64,000 nt of DNA from Paramacrobiotus metropolitanus (lineage: Eukaryota > Tardigrada > Eutardigrada > Parachela > Macrobiotidae): NCBI RefSeq assembly GCF_019649055.1, contig NW_026570221.1, positions 1,426,001-1,490,000 on the forward strand, read 5' to 3'. The notes under the pieces were generated by a model, which searched no databases, was not told the DNA's origin, and was given only the letters and a program-made list of their open reading frames with translations. Numbering within the stretch: position 1 is the stretch's first letter; every line of letters begins with the position of its first letter. A program made the position numbers and the translations under genes. This document shows, in pieces, positions 35,245 to 44,726 of this stretch.

Positions 35245-38217
35245 TTTGGATATGAGTGAAGAAGATTTCCAGAAATGGGTCACGAAGGCAGTAGCAAAGG
35301 TCAAAGCGTACGAGAAGGATGTTGAGCAAATGCAGCTTGCGTTTGCGCAGGGACAGTCTGAGAAAGTAAATACCGGTCATACCTCCATTGTGGCAGATGA
35401 GTCCGAAACAGGATTTCCGGCAGGGACGGTTAAACCAGGTGAAAACACCGTGCTGGTATCAGAAGCCCCGAATGGTGGTGATACTAGTACGTTGGAAGCT
35501 CAGCTTTCTTATATACGTGACTCAGCGAACCCAGAAGTGACGTTGGTAAATCCAGGTAATCTGGTAATTCCAACAACCTAGTCGTTGGTAAATCCGGGTT
35601 ATCCGGTAATCCCAACAAATCAGTCGTTGGTAAATCCAGGTAATCTGGTAATTCCAACAACCCAGTCGTTGGTAAATCCGGGTGATCCGGTAATTCCAAC
35701 CAAGCAGTCGGTAGAAAGCGTGAGAATCAATCATGTTGAGAATAAGGATGTGAATTTTGGAAATATTACGATAAGGGGACAGTCCCCAGTGGCCGATATG
35801 GCAAATCAAAATGATGTTTCAATATTGGATATTGATGATTTGAATGATGTTGATTTGATTGTGAATTTGAATTTGAATAATTTTGCAATTAATGGAAATA
35901 ATTTGATACGTATGCACCCAATGCAGCCTGATCTGAGGAAATTTGTGAATGAAAAAGATTTTGCGCCCTTTGACAGAAATTTTGTTGATGAAGTTGAAAG
36001 TGTACATGTTGCGCTTCGTATGTCGCAGACAGAAGCAGAACTTGATGAAATTCTTCGTAGGTCGTGTCCTATCACGATACAAGTGATTAAGAATTATATT
36101 GCTTCATTTAAGGCTGATGTTGAAAAAATGGGTGAATTTAATCAATTGAAGAAAATTGCACATGAGCAAAGGGAAAGAGAAAAGGCAGCGGCCGATAAAT
36201 TTGATAAAGAAGCGAATAGTTTTTGACAGTATTTGGCTGAAACCAGAACTGAACGCGATAATTATTTTCTGCAATTAAGGGATGCAGATACGGTTTTGAA
36301 AGTTGAAAGTGATAAATGTAAAGTGCTTGAAGAAAAGCTCAAAATGTCTGAAGACGATTGTGATTACTTGAAAGCAGCTGCGGCTAAGAAAACTGAACTG
36401 GAGAATGAAGTACAGCACTTGAAAGTTGAGTTAAATATGTCGAAATCTGCTTATAATATGTTGGCGAATTCCTCGCGTTCAGCCGTCAGAACAGTCTGTC
36501 AAGGCGAAAAGGAAGCATTTGAAGCAAAAATTGCGCAGTTGAAAAACGATGCGAATAATGAAAAAGCGGCTAAAATTAAAGCGGAACAGGAAGTTTTGAA
36601 ATTACGCGGTGATATTCGTAGATTTAATGATTTGGTCGGCAGTTTGAGAAATTCTTTGAATGATCATGAATCGCAGAAAGCCAATTTAAATGCGGAAATC
36701 AATAATTTGAAATTGTTGGTGAATAATTATCAGAATCAAGCGCAGTATAATGGTGCTAGCGGTGAAAATTATTATGAAGAAGAAGCGCCTGTTGGTGTTG
36801 GTGTTGATACGAGGAACGCGTGGCGTAAGCAGCCAATGCATCATTAAAATTTTACTTTGTCGGTATTGCAGTCCATGGGTCAATCCCAGATGCGTCCGGT
36901 TAATCCGTGGTCAAATGTTCAGAATTCTGCGAATAATTTGTCTAGTGAGTCGCGACCTGTCCGTACACAGCAGGAACCCATGAGAAATGTTTTTTCAGAT
37001 ACACGACACGTTGTCTCGTTACACGACAGCGCCCCGACGTTGTTCGTTCGGCAGCAAATGCCTGTTAATTGAAATAATGTTATTAATGCAGTACGTGGAA
37101 ATGTGGTGCCGGTACCTGTTGTACAGCCACAGTTTAATGCAAATGTTGGCAATAATGTTGGAAATTTGGTTGAAGATAATTTCAATAATTTGCCCAATGA
37201 TCTGAATGATTTTGTAAATAATGTGCAGCCTCAAGTTAATGCACCTGGTATAAATGAAGTTACGTTAAATGATGTGATACCGCTGCGTAATCACAGTCCT
37301 GCTATGTCAGTACGGACAAATTATTCTTCGATGGAACAGGAAAAGGGTGGTTTTGTGAAATCAGCTACAGATACGTCCCTATGGTGGTCAAAAGAAAGCA
37401 GGATCGATTAATTCATGGCACACTGAAGTTGAGCAGCGTCCGTCGTATTGCTAATGGTTGGAGTGATGAGATGACGATTCGTACCGTGTTAGCTAATTTA
37501 CAAGGTAATGCTACGAAATGGTTTCAAGATTTGATGAAAGCGAACCCTGGTAGATCCTAGAATGATTTCTTTAAAGAAGAATTGTTGTTTAATTTTAATA
37601 TTCCGGTTTCAGAAATGGAAATACGACGTGAAATGTCGGCAAGAAAGTTTCAAGATGATGAAACGGTTGATACGTATACTGATAGTTTTATTCGGTGGTT
37701 TCGTGAACTAAATATTGCGGAAGAGGAACGCGTTGGTATTTTAAAAGAAGGTTTACGGCCCAATAGAGAAGACTGGTACGCGAAAATATATATGATGACT
37801 GAAATTAACACAGTGGCTCAGTTAGCGAAGCAGTTGCGAGAATTAGAAAAGTTGCAAATGATTTTGGAGAGTGATAAGAAGGAAAAAGGGAGAAGTGTAC
37901 TGAGTAATTGTTCAAGTTTTAATTCTTCAAATGCGAATCGTGGCGGTTTTCATAATTTTAACAATTCGTATTATGGTGGCCGTGGTAATTTTTCTGGTCG
38001 TGGTAATTCTTCTCGCCCTTCTTGGTACAGTCGCGGTGGTTATCAACGCCCGCAGAATAATCAGAATTGGAATAATAATTTTTCGCAACCAAATTATAAT
38101 TCGCAGCCTATGCAGTCGGCTCCGGTAATTCAAGCAGCTCCTCAAAATCAGTATGTACCTGTGTATCAGCAGCAAATGCCTGATCAGCAGTATGCTATGC
38201 AGTCAAATATGCAGTGA
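35171..38217 (+). pseudogene. Outer gypsy-like retroelement Gag, decayed
   Basis: A single reading path with in-frame stops at 35,579 (TAG), 36,224 (TGA), 36,845 (TAA), 37,070 (TGA) and 37,558 (TAG), plus a frame change between 37,372 and 37,450. In order: a short N-terminal part; three to four repeats of LVNPGNLVIPTTQ type (35,547-35,706); an acidic stretch; a long coiled coil (about 36,090-36,760); an Asn/Pro-rich region; the capsid core (TVLANLQGNATKWFQDL ... FVDTYTDSFIRWF-like, about 37,450-37,870); and an Arg/Gly/Asn-rich tail (RGNFSGRGNSSRPSWYSRGG) that probably binds RNA. Long coiled coils before capsid are unusual for Gag and match the left-edge element. The Polinton sits just downstream, in the protease. 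Confidence 0.65.
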
Positions 38218-38268
38218 GTAGTAAGTCAGTATTTCGGTTTCCACACTGCACGGCCCCGACGGACCACT

Positions 38269-38345
38269 CATGTCGCGAAGAAAAATGGTTTCCCGATTTC
38301 CCTATCATGTCGCGAAGAAAAATGGTTTCCCGATTTTAAGAGCAC
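38269..38345 (+). repeat. 38-bp direct duplication
   Basis: CATGTCGCGAAGAAAAATGG followed by TTTCCCGATTT occurs twice in tandem (from 38,269 and 38,307), in the Gag-protease junction of the outer element. Confidence 0.8.
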
Positions 38346-38406
38346 CGTATCACATTAAAAATATGAGTGTTCATGCGGCGTTTCAAGTTCAACAAAATAT
38401 TGAGGA

Positions 38407-38412
38407 TATGTG
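38407..38412. other. Polinton target-site duplication, left copy TATGTG
   Basis: Identical to 60,522-60,527. Polintons duplicate 6 bp on insertion. The outer retroelement's protease frame reads through if the element and one copy are ignored. Confidence 0.9.
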
Positions 38413-38758
38413 AGTAGTAAGTCACCAACCCTGGAAGGGACACGTGATTGGTCAGACACGCCCCCTTCTCTGATTGGCTGGCTCCGCCTCTTAAGCCGAG
38501 ACCGAGACAGGACCGCTAGAATAGCATCCTTTTCTGACTTCGCCTCTTAACCGAGACTGAGACCGAGACAGGACCGCTAATATGGCTGTTCCAAACCCAG
38601 ACTGAGAGCGCAGGCCAAACCCGGATCTAGTTTCTGGGTCATGTTTACCCCCTTTCTTTTGTTTCAATTTTCCCCACCCTCTTTTATTTTCTTTTCACAT
38701 AACAATGAACAGAGTAAAGCAAATCATGACGCATGAACATACGCAGGAGTAGCGGTAC
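38413..38758. repeat. Polinton left terminal inverted repeat
   Basis: About 346 bp, inverted match to 60,000-60,521. It holds roughly two copies of the GACCGAGACAGGACCGCTA tandem unit that is expanded in the right repeat. Its inner end overlaps the stop codon of the ARH-BIR gene. Confidence 0.9.
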
Positions 38759-39148
38759 AGTTTGTGACAATAATACAATCTCGGTTAAATCTCTGTTGGT
38801 CACTGTATGGATCTCCCGGTGTCCAGTTGCTCATTGTGAACCGACAGTAATTACATTTAACAGTATCTTTGGATCCGGTGTAGTACAGTCCAGTCCTCGC
38901 CATGGCGCCAGCAGAAGGCAGGAGGTGTGGCCAATTTTCGAACGTGGAGAGTGGTCCGTCGGGGCCGTGCAGTGTGGAAACGTACGTGCACAGCTCTTCT
39001 GCAAAGGCATAAATCTGCTCCTGACCGTCCCAGATGCCTACCATTTCGTCAGATATTCCCGAAAACCCGGACCAGGCTCCTGCAATGGCGCAAGCCATGG
39101 TACCAATGGCATCGGCGCATCCTCCAGTTGACATTGCCGCATGAAAGG

Positions 39149-40251
39149 TGTAGTGTATGCCATAGCAACACTCATGATGTTGTCCTCTGTAATATTAATT
39201 GCTCAGTTGAATAGCGCGCTGAAAGTCTAAATCAATCAGTCGTATTAGCGAACACGACAGTGGCGTGAATGGATAGAGAATTGTGAGTTACGGTCAGATT
39301 AGAAAGGGAAATTGTGATACCATAACGCACTGCACCATGCCTACGACGAGTTCGCAGACAGCTCTGGCGACAGTTCCTTCGCATTTTGCGATGGAGCGAT
39401 TTGATCCAGACAACACAGACTGGGGTGCATGGAAGCAGCGTTTTGACAACTTCGTCGTCCTGTTGGATGCACAGGATGATAAGAAAGTCAACTTACTGGT
39501 GAAAAGTTTGGAGCGCAAAACCTTCGAGTCCCTGTACCAAGTATGCTATCCGCAGAAGATTAAAGAGTTTACAGTGGAGCAGTTGATATACAAGCTGGAT
39601 CGCTTGTACGTCAAGCAGACATCTAAACATTACGAAAGGTCACAGTTCTTCCGTCTCACCCAGCAACAAGGAGAAAGCCTTGTCGAATACAGCAACCGCC
39701 TCCGGGCGAAGTCAATCAACTGTGAGTTTACTGGAACGATATTGGACGAGATGCTGCTAGCTGCTTTCCTGGGCGGAATCCAACGGGAGAAGACGCGACA
39801 GCACCTGTACAGCAGGGAGCCAACCAGCATAGAGGGAGCGCTGGCCGATGCGCAAAAGTTTGAAAGCAGAATGGAGGAGAAGGATGAAAGGGTGATGGCC
39901 GTAAGGGGCAAAGGACCGAAAGGGGTAACGTGCACAGGATGCGGAGGACGCCACCTCGTAAAAGATTGTTGGTACAAAAATATGACGTGAAATAAGTGTG
40001 GCGTAAAGGGCCACTTACGAAGAATGTGTGGTGGAAAATCCAATTATGTTTATGAAGAACCGGATAATGTTAACGAGATAGTCAAGTACACCGATATTTT
40101 TGATTAACGAGCTGTTTTCGTTTTTTTTGAGAAAGGAAGGTGTAGTGTATGCCATAGCAACACTCATGATGTTGTCCTCTGTAATATTAATTGCTCAGTT
40201 GAATAGCGCGCTGAAAGTCTAAATCAATAAATCGTATTAGCGAACACGACA
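39149..40251 (+). mobile_element. 1.1 kb gag-only LTR retrotransposon (TR-GAG type) inside the ARH-BIR gene
   Basis: LTRs of 111 bp (39,149-39,259 and 40,141-40,251) start TGTAGTGTATGCC and end ACGACA, differ at two positions, and are flanked by the 5-bp duplication AAAGG (39,144-39,148 and 40,252-40,256). A primer-binding-like GTGGCGTGAATGG follows the first LTR and a polypurine tract (GAGAAAGGAAGG) precedes the second. Only a Gag gene lies between. It needs enzymes from another element to move. Confidence 0.9.
39337..40107 (+). pseudogene. Gypsy-type Gag of the 1.1 kb retrotransposon
   Basis: The capsid region starts FAMERFDPDNTDWGAWKQRF and has QQGESLVEYSNRL and LLAAFLGGI, all typical of gypsy-like Gag. 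Two zinc-knuckle motifs follow (CTGCGGRHLVKDC, then a second Cys/His set). An in-frame TGA at 39,988-39,990 falls exactly between the two knuckles, so the second is read only after the stop. The start at 39,337 is the first ATG of the frame. Confidence 0.8.
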
Positions 40252-41008
40252 AAAGGTGGCTTCAAAAAGGCATCCGCTGCGGCGGCCAATAGCAGCACAG
40301 TAAATGGCAACGGGAACTGCGTCCAAAGGGCTGGTGCCAACGCCAATCGCTTTGAACAATTTCTCTTTCGGTTCAGCGCGTTGCGCGTAGTCCAGCACCA
40401 TCATCATACGTGTACAAAATTTCTGACGTACAGAATCGGCAAGAGACTTGTTAGTGTATTCAACAAGAGCGGCGAGAAACTCAAGCTCCTTCATCTTTTT
40501 ATTCTTTAGAACCAGACTAATGGCGTAGGCCTGCAACTGTGCTCCAGCGGCGGCGTCATTGGAGGAGTGAGTAAGTCGAGCTACACGGTCTACAGAGTAA
40601 CTCATCTGCTCCGTCCGATTGTAAAAGTACATGGGAAACGCTGTTATCCAAGTGGCAGCGTTACACTCTGTTCCCCGATTGCGGACGCCGTGCCGCGGCG
40701 GTCCAGTCTTTTGGGGGGCGAATGTTTCCAGCTGGCAATAATCTCAGTCCGTTCGCCAAAGGCTCTCCGTTTAGTGTAATTCTGGTAAAAATAATTGCTG
40801 CATTACCGAGCGGCATTTTCCATGGAAAAGTAGCCGGTATCCAGTAGTGACCTTCCGTAAGCGTGAGTCAGAAGCATTTTCTCCCAGTAAGTCGAAATTT
40901 TAATACGCACCCCGCCAGGTTCATGTGGCAAGACGTGGGGTGCCTGAGGGGTGTTCCAACACATTCTCCGATGAGTGCGCCTAATAAACAGCCTTTGAAC
41001 TGATCCAT

Positions 41009-41228
41009 GGCGTTTGAAATTGCAAATGAGCTTTCGTTGCCAAAGAAATCAGCTTTTATCCATGAAACGGAACTGGCGATGACCCACTTTCTCTCTGACT
41101 CTCTCTGGTGCAGTCAACTGGTGGTGACGTTCATGTACGGACATGTACTAGCGCGTTCTGACCATGTTTGTTTCGTATATATAAGTCGATTCTTTGTCGT
41201 TGAAAGCTCATTTGCATCTTCTGCAGCC
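41009..41228. promoter_or_regulatory. Divergent promoter between ARH-BIR and the first PC4-like gene
   Basis: On the plus side a TATATAAG box (about 41,176) lies some 50 bp before the ATG; on the minus side GGATAAAAG (about 41,055-41,063) lies at a similar distance. Between each box and its ATG is the same word in opposite orientation, GAAAGCTCATTTGCA (plus about 41,204; minus about 41,027-41,041). Both starts are in CC-ATGG context. The shared word may mark an initiator. Confidence 0.6.
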
Positions 41229-41853
41229 ATGGATTCGTTTGACCTTTCAGACTTACTTTTTATCCCAGCGCAACGGGAATACTCTTCTGGATCTTTTCAT
41301 CTGAAGTTCTTGGATTCTGGTAAAATCCAAATGACTGGTTTTCGATGTTATACGAAATCTTTGTTACTATCGATTCCGGAATTTCTACAGATCCTTGTTT
41401 ATCTACGTGAAGCGAACAGCCGCGAAGACGCTAAAGATTTTAGCGACGGTTTGATGGCGAAGCGCGTTGTTGTAAACGGGGTCACCGTCATTCAAATCGA
41501 TCGATTCATTGGTGAGATCTCTTGCGGCCGCGCGAGAATTCCTAGAAAAGGAATCACACTGCTGCATTCCATAAAATGGGGTGATTTGCGACGTTCGTGG
41601 GCCTTCATTCAAAACTTCTATTCAACCGTTACCAGCGGAATTTCATCTCGAATGTGCTTCAGCTATTGTTTCGCTAGCAAACGACATGACAAATGGTGAC
41701 GTGTGGAGAATTGCGCACGACGAAACTTTACTCTATCGTCTTAAAACACAATATATGGATATACTGTCCAAGTACGACGCCTATGACGTCACTGGCGCAC
41801 CATCGCCACTGGAGTTTTTTCGCCAGTGGAATTTCACTGTTGTAAGTCTATAA
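41229..41853 (+). pseudogene. PC4-like protein 1 (two repeats), frameshifted
   Basis: Starts MDSFDLSDLLFIPAQREYSS. The first repeat has a strand-rich segment (FHLKFLDSGKIQMTGFRCYT) and the second reads IQIDRFIGEISCGRARIPRKG, ITLLHSIKWGDL. This resembles the ssDNA-binding core of transcriptional coactivator PC4/p15 (G-x-x-x-P-G-R-K-G-I-S-L ... W-x-x-L). A frame change near 41,600-41,640 leads into the C-terminal part (TNGDVWRIAHDETLLYR ... SPLEFFRQWNF), which stops at 41,853. Families of this fold bind single-stranded DNA and act in transcription or replication. The assignment rests on pattern only. The gene has its own TATA-like box upstream. Confidence 0.5.
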
Positions 41854-41914
41854 GAGCAACGTTTGTCTGTAGTAATTTTAGTTTTGCGTTTACTGCTCTA
41901 CTGGTGACATCAAC

Positions 41915-42361
41915 ATGGCTTTAGTACAGGCTTTGGAATTTTTGGGGGTGCATGAAGCTTTTACTATCTACAAAATCAACGCTGTAGTTAGTATGTTTTG
42001 GAACCCCAAAGACGTTTGCTTCTTCTTAGTGCTCGATGCCAAACCGGACGGTTCTGGGTTGAAGAAGGCCATGGACAAAGGAGTTCGCCTGGCTTATGCC
42101 GATATCAACAGCATGTTAGGGATGATTCGTAACGGGGCGCTCCAGGACTACATGGACCGCGCCATCGTTGACAAGAGCGCTGAAAAGTTTTCTCTTCCGG
42201 TTCAGGGCTGTGTGGATGTTACTGTCAGCATCCACCCGAAATACGGACGCATGATTCGTTTCTCTCAACCTCGGCGCACCATTCAACTACCATATCAGGG
42301 ATTCATCAATCTCATGGAGGAAATCTACATCCAGCACTGGGGACGGGATATTGTTGTCTGA
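41915..42361 (+). CDS. PC4-like protein 2 (two repeats)
   Basis: 148 residues from MALVQALEFLGVHEAF, intact. The first repeat has DAKPDGSGLKKAMDKGVRLA and the second VDVTVSIHPKYGRMIRF, PRRTIQLPYQGFINLMEEI, again a strand-strand-basic loop-helix pattern like PC4, and parallel to the preceding gene. I infer a tandem paralogue of protein 1. A TATA-like CTATAAGAG lies about 65 bp upstream, inside the end of the previous gene. It is one of the few Polinton genes here without a visible break. Confidence 0.5.
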   Translation: MALVQALEFLGVHEAFTIYKINAVVSMFWNPKDVCFFLVLDAKPDGSGLKKAMDKGVRLAYADINSMLGMIRNGALQDYMDRAIVDKSAEKFSLPVQGCVDVTVSIHPKYGRMIRFSQPRRTIQLPYQGFINLMEEIYIQHWGRDIVV

Positions 42362-42475
42362 CTGGATGCTTCAATTTTTATTAGCACATCTTACTTAGCA
42401 TTTACTCTGTTCTGTTTGTTGTGAAAAGAAAAAAGGCTAAGAAGCCATTATTTGTGACAGTCTTAACTTGAAAGG

Positions 42476-42485
42476 TATATAAAGG
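42476..42485 (+). promoter_or_regulatory. TATA box of the TBP-like gene
   Basis: TATATAAAGG, 38 bp before the ATG at 42,523. Confidence 0.6.
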
Positions 42486-42522
42486 TTCCCAGTTGACACT
42501 GTCGCAATTAATACTCGTAGCC

Positions 42523-42981
42523 ATGGATATCCGTAACGTCATTCTTTCCGTCCAGTTCGACAAAGCGATTTGTTTGGAGAAAGTTTGGAAATCACTTCGA
42601 CTTAATACAAAGTCCGTTAAAGGATTTTATGCTGTCACCTTAAGTTTACAAAACAAAACGTTCTGTCAATTATTCCCTAATGGTAAAGCTATAATAAACG
42701 GTGCTAAAAGTATTACAGGGTCGTATTCACTTCTAAAATGTTATCAAATGATGCTTTATACTCAAGGCATAGAGTTAAACATTAAGGATAGCAGGGTCGC
42801 AAATACCGTTTGCACGTACAAACATACACACAACGTTAACTTGGTAAAGCTTTACGAGAAAGCAAAAAACTTCTCCGTGCAACGTCTATTGGAACCAGAG
42901 CTGTTTCCAGCACTAAAGTTAAGGCTTTCGTACGCCACCATTCATATTTTCTATACCGGTAGCTGTGTGGTCCTTGGTTGA
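42523..42981 (+). pseudogene. TATA-binding-protein-like protein
   Basis: 152 codons from MDIRNVILSVQFDKAI. The two-repeat TBP saddle is recognisable. In repeat 1, NVILSVQF corresponds to the N-terminal strand and LFPNGKAIINGAKS to the IFSSGKMVCTGAKS-type strand pair. In repeat 2, NTVCTYKH leads to LLEPELFPALKLRL and HIFYTGSCVVLG, matching the E-P-E-L-F-P-G-L and I-F-x-S-G-K-V-V-L-T-G blocks. A TGA at 42,979-42,981 comes right after the last strand; the same frame stays open to 43,122 and would supply the final helix. The DNA-contacting phenylalanines of cellular TBP are only partly kept. TBP-like genes are known in some large DNA viruses; in a Polinton this is, to my knowledge, unusual. It lies between the PC4-like genes and the virion genes. 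Confidence 0.75.
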
Positions 42982-43164
42982 ACTTCTTCGGAGCAAATTC
43001 GAGAAGTTTTTGAATTTGTAATAAAACTCCTAGATTCTTCAACTGAAAACTTCAGAATCTTAATCAATAACGGAATTTTTCAAAGTCAAACTCAGGAGTT
43101 TCTTGAAAAACATTTCTCATAGATAAAGCATACAAATAGCGGTTTGAAAACGGAGTTTTTTAAA

Positions 43165-43800
43165 ATGGAAAAGGTGACTTTTGATTTCAGATTTAAAACT
43201 CCTTGTTCGCTTTATATTTCTTTTCTAGCTATGTCCGGAAAATCGACATTTACGATGCAACTTTTACGGAGCATGCCCAATAATTTTACACCCGCGCCGA
43301 TACGTATAGTATATGCGTACGGTACATGGCAAGAGGCATTCAGTAATTTTGATAAGTCCATCGAGCTGCTGCCAGGAATGGATAAAATCTTGGAAGATGA
43401 AAATTTTTTTGCTAGAAATACGCCTACGCTACTTATTCTTGATGATCTCATGGAAGAAATATCAAAAAACGCAAAGTGTTCGACAATATTTACTAGAGAT
43501 GTGCATCATAAAAATGTTTCCGTTATCTTTGTACCGCAAAATTTATACAAACAAGGTAAAAGCATGAGAGATATCTCTCTTAACTCACAATATTTAATTT
43601 TATTTAAATCTGTACGTGATGTACAACAGATTAAACTACTTTCTCGCCAGCTAGGTATGCCGCATTTGTGTGATGCATACAAGAAGGCTATAAAGGAAAG
43701 TTTTGGTTATTTGGTAATAAATCTCCGTCCTGATACACCTGACAAGCTAAGGCTACAGTCAAACATATTTGACTACCGGAAAATATACGTGGAAAAATGA
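43165..43800 (+). CDS. FtsK/HerA-type genome-packaging ATPase
   Basis: 211 residues from the ATG at 43,165. The Walker A region reads FLAMSGKSTF: the GKS is present but the first glycine of the loop is replaced, so nucleotide binding may be impaired. Walker B is TLLILDDLMEE, and a sensor-like segment VSVIFVPQNLY follows. Length and motifs fit the packaging ATPase of Polintons and adintoviruses, which drives DNA into preformed capsids. The stop overlaps the next start (ATGA at 43,797-43,800). It begins the block of virion genes. Confidence 0.85.
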   Translation: MEKVTFDFRFKTPCSLYISFLAMSGKSTFTMQLLRSMPNNFTPAPIRIVYAYGTWQEAFSNFDKSIELLPGMDKILEDENFFARNTPTLLILDDLMEEISKNAKCSTIFTRDVHHKNVSVIFVPQNLYKQGKSMRDISLNSQYLILFKSVRDVQQIKLLSRQLGMPHLCDAYKKAIKESFGYLVINLRPDTPDKLRLQSNIFDYRKIYVEK

Positions 43801-44071
43801 ATCCAGAAGACGTTCTCAGTATACTACGCGCTTTGGAAATTATGAATCCACGACAGCGTAGATATTTTTTACAGGTTGCTTCTAAAAAACAAATTTTAGC
43901 AATTGAAGAAGCTTGTTTAAATTTGGTCGACAGATTTAATGTTGTTTAAATTTAGCCGACAGAAAACTTTCACACGTTAAAAAGCGAACAATTTTAGCGC
44001 AAAAAGGAGGATTCTTAGCTGCTCTACTTCCTATTCTAGGAACACTAGTTGCATCATTTATAACAAAATGA
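43797..44071 (+). pseudogene. Small hydrophobic virion protein (pX-like), disrupted
   Basis: Starts at 43,797 overlapping the ATPase stop and reads 50 codons (MNPEDVLSILRALEIMNPRQ) to TAA at 43,947-43,949. Immediately downstream, the sequence around the last codons is partly repeated, after which a basic stretch and a hydrophobic Gly/Ala/Leu/Ile tail (GGFLAALLPILGTLVASF) follow and end at TGA 44,069-44,071. I read this as one gene broken by a local duplication of about 30 bp. Small proteins of this type occur next to the ATPase in Polintons and are thought to be virion components. The final stop again overlaps the next ATG. Confidence 0.55.
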
Positions 44072-44726
44072 AGACCTACGTTCTTGTACCTGAGTCCGAA
44101 TTTTCTGCGCCCGGCAAGACCAAAGCCACATCATAGAAAAAGGCTGAAGAAATTCGTAGTGCCATGACTCATGATTTGCTGGCTCGTGCCGCGTATCAGA
44201 CTAAGTCTGCAGACTTTGAACCACGCGCTATAAAATCTGAAGTTAACGAGCACAAACCAAACGGTCATTAGAGTATGTACCTCCCGAATACGAACCACTT
44301 CCCGTGTCGCTACCTGCAGACCAGATTGACGTTGTGGTTGCACCGCGAAGCTCTGGTCCAATTACACGCAGCAAAAAAGCGGCTCCGTATAAGGTTCCCG
44401 ATAGAAAAGCGATTACATCCAGGGTACCGCAATTAGAGGCTTTACCGGCCCCTTCGACTTCACAGGCCTTACCTGTACCAGAAAATTTAAAAGCTTTGCC
44501 CGCCCCATCAACTTCAAAGGCTTTACCAGCGGCTCCGACACCCAAAGCGTTGACGTATACAGAACCAACGGAAACACGCACCCTCAAGAATGGCGTTGAA
44601 AAGAGCTATGACTTATTAAGGCGTAAAACCACAAAATCTACTGGTCCTCCTAAAAAGAAGCAAAAGACACAGAATGGTGGTTGGCTCAGCTACGCACATT
44701 GGCAACACTGGACGATATTTATTTAG
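44068..44726 (+). pseudogene. Pro/Ala-repeat protein upstream of integrase, broken
   Basis: Starts MKTYVLVPESEFSAPGKTK, a start seen in short Polinton late proteins. It hits TAG at 44,134 and another stop at 44,270; the coding pattern resumes in a different frame (PLPVSLPADQIDVVV) with four imperfect repeats of ALPAPSTS type and a basic end (KKKQKTQ). No enzymatic domain is visible. Its end overlaps the integrase start. Function unknown. Confidence 0.45.

Larger units (their letters stand above)
38724..41008 (-). pseudogene. ADP-ribosylglycohydrolase fused to a BIR domain (interrupted by a retrotransposon)
   Basis: Starts at 41,008 in good Kozak context with MDQFKGCLLGALIGECVG, the N-terminal signature of ARH-type hydrolases. 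Frame changes occur between 40,940 and 40,640. The middle part (40,632-40,257) has RVARLTHSSNDAAAGAQLQA and GTSPLDAVPVAIYC, both diagnostic. After the 1.1 kb retrotransposon (39,149-40,251) the frame resumes with STGGCADAIGTMACAIAGA, the metal-binding end of the fold. The same ORF then continues into a BIR domain (LSTFENWP ... MARTGLYYTG ... VKCNYC). The BIR zinc histidine position is occupied by Gln (SDQQRF), so zinc binding is doubtful. ARH enzymes remove ADP-ribose from proteins, BIR domains bind caspases or partners; the fusion is unusual. Transcription is outward, towards the left terminal repeat. Confidence 0.75.

Noticed and set aside
34760-35380. 206-codon minus-strand ORF
   Set aside because: Overlaps the start of the outer Gag and the 30-bp hairpin; composition has no domain and it looks like an antisense shadow.
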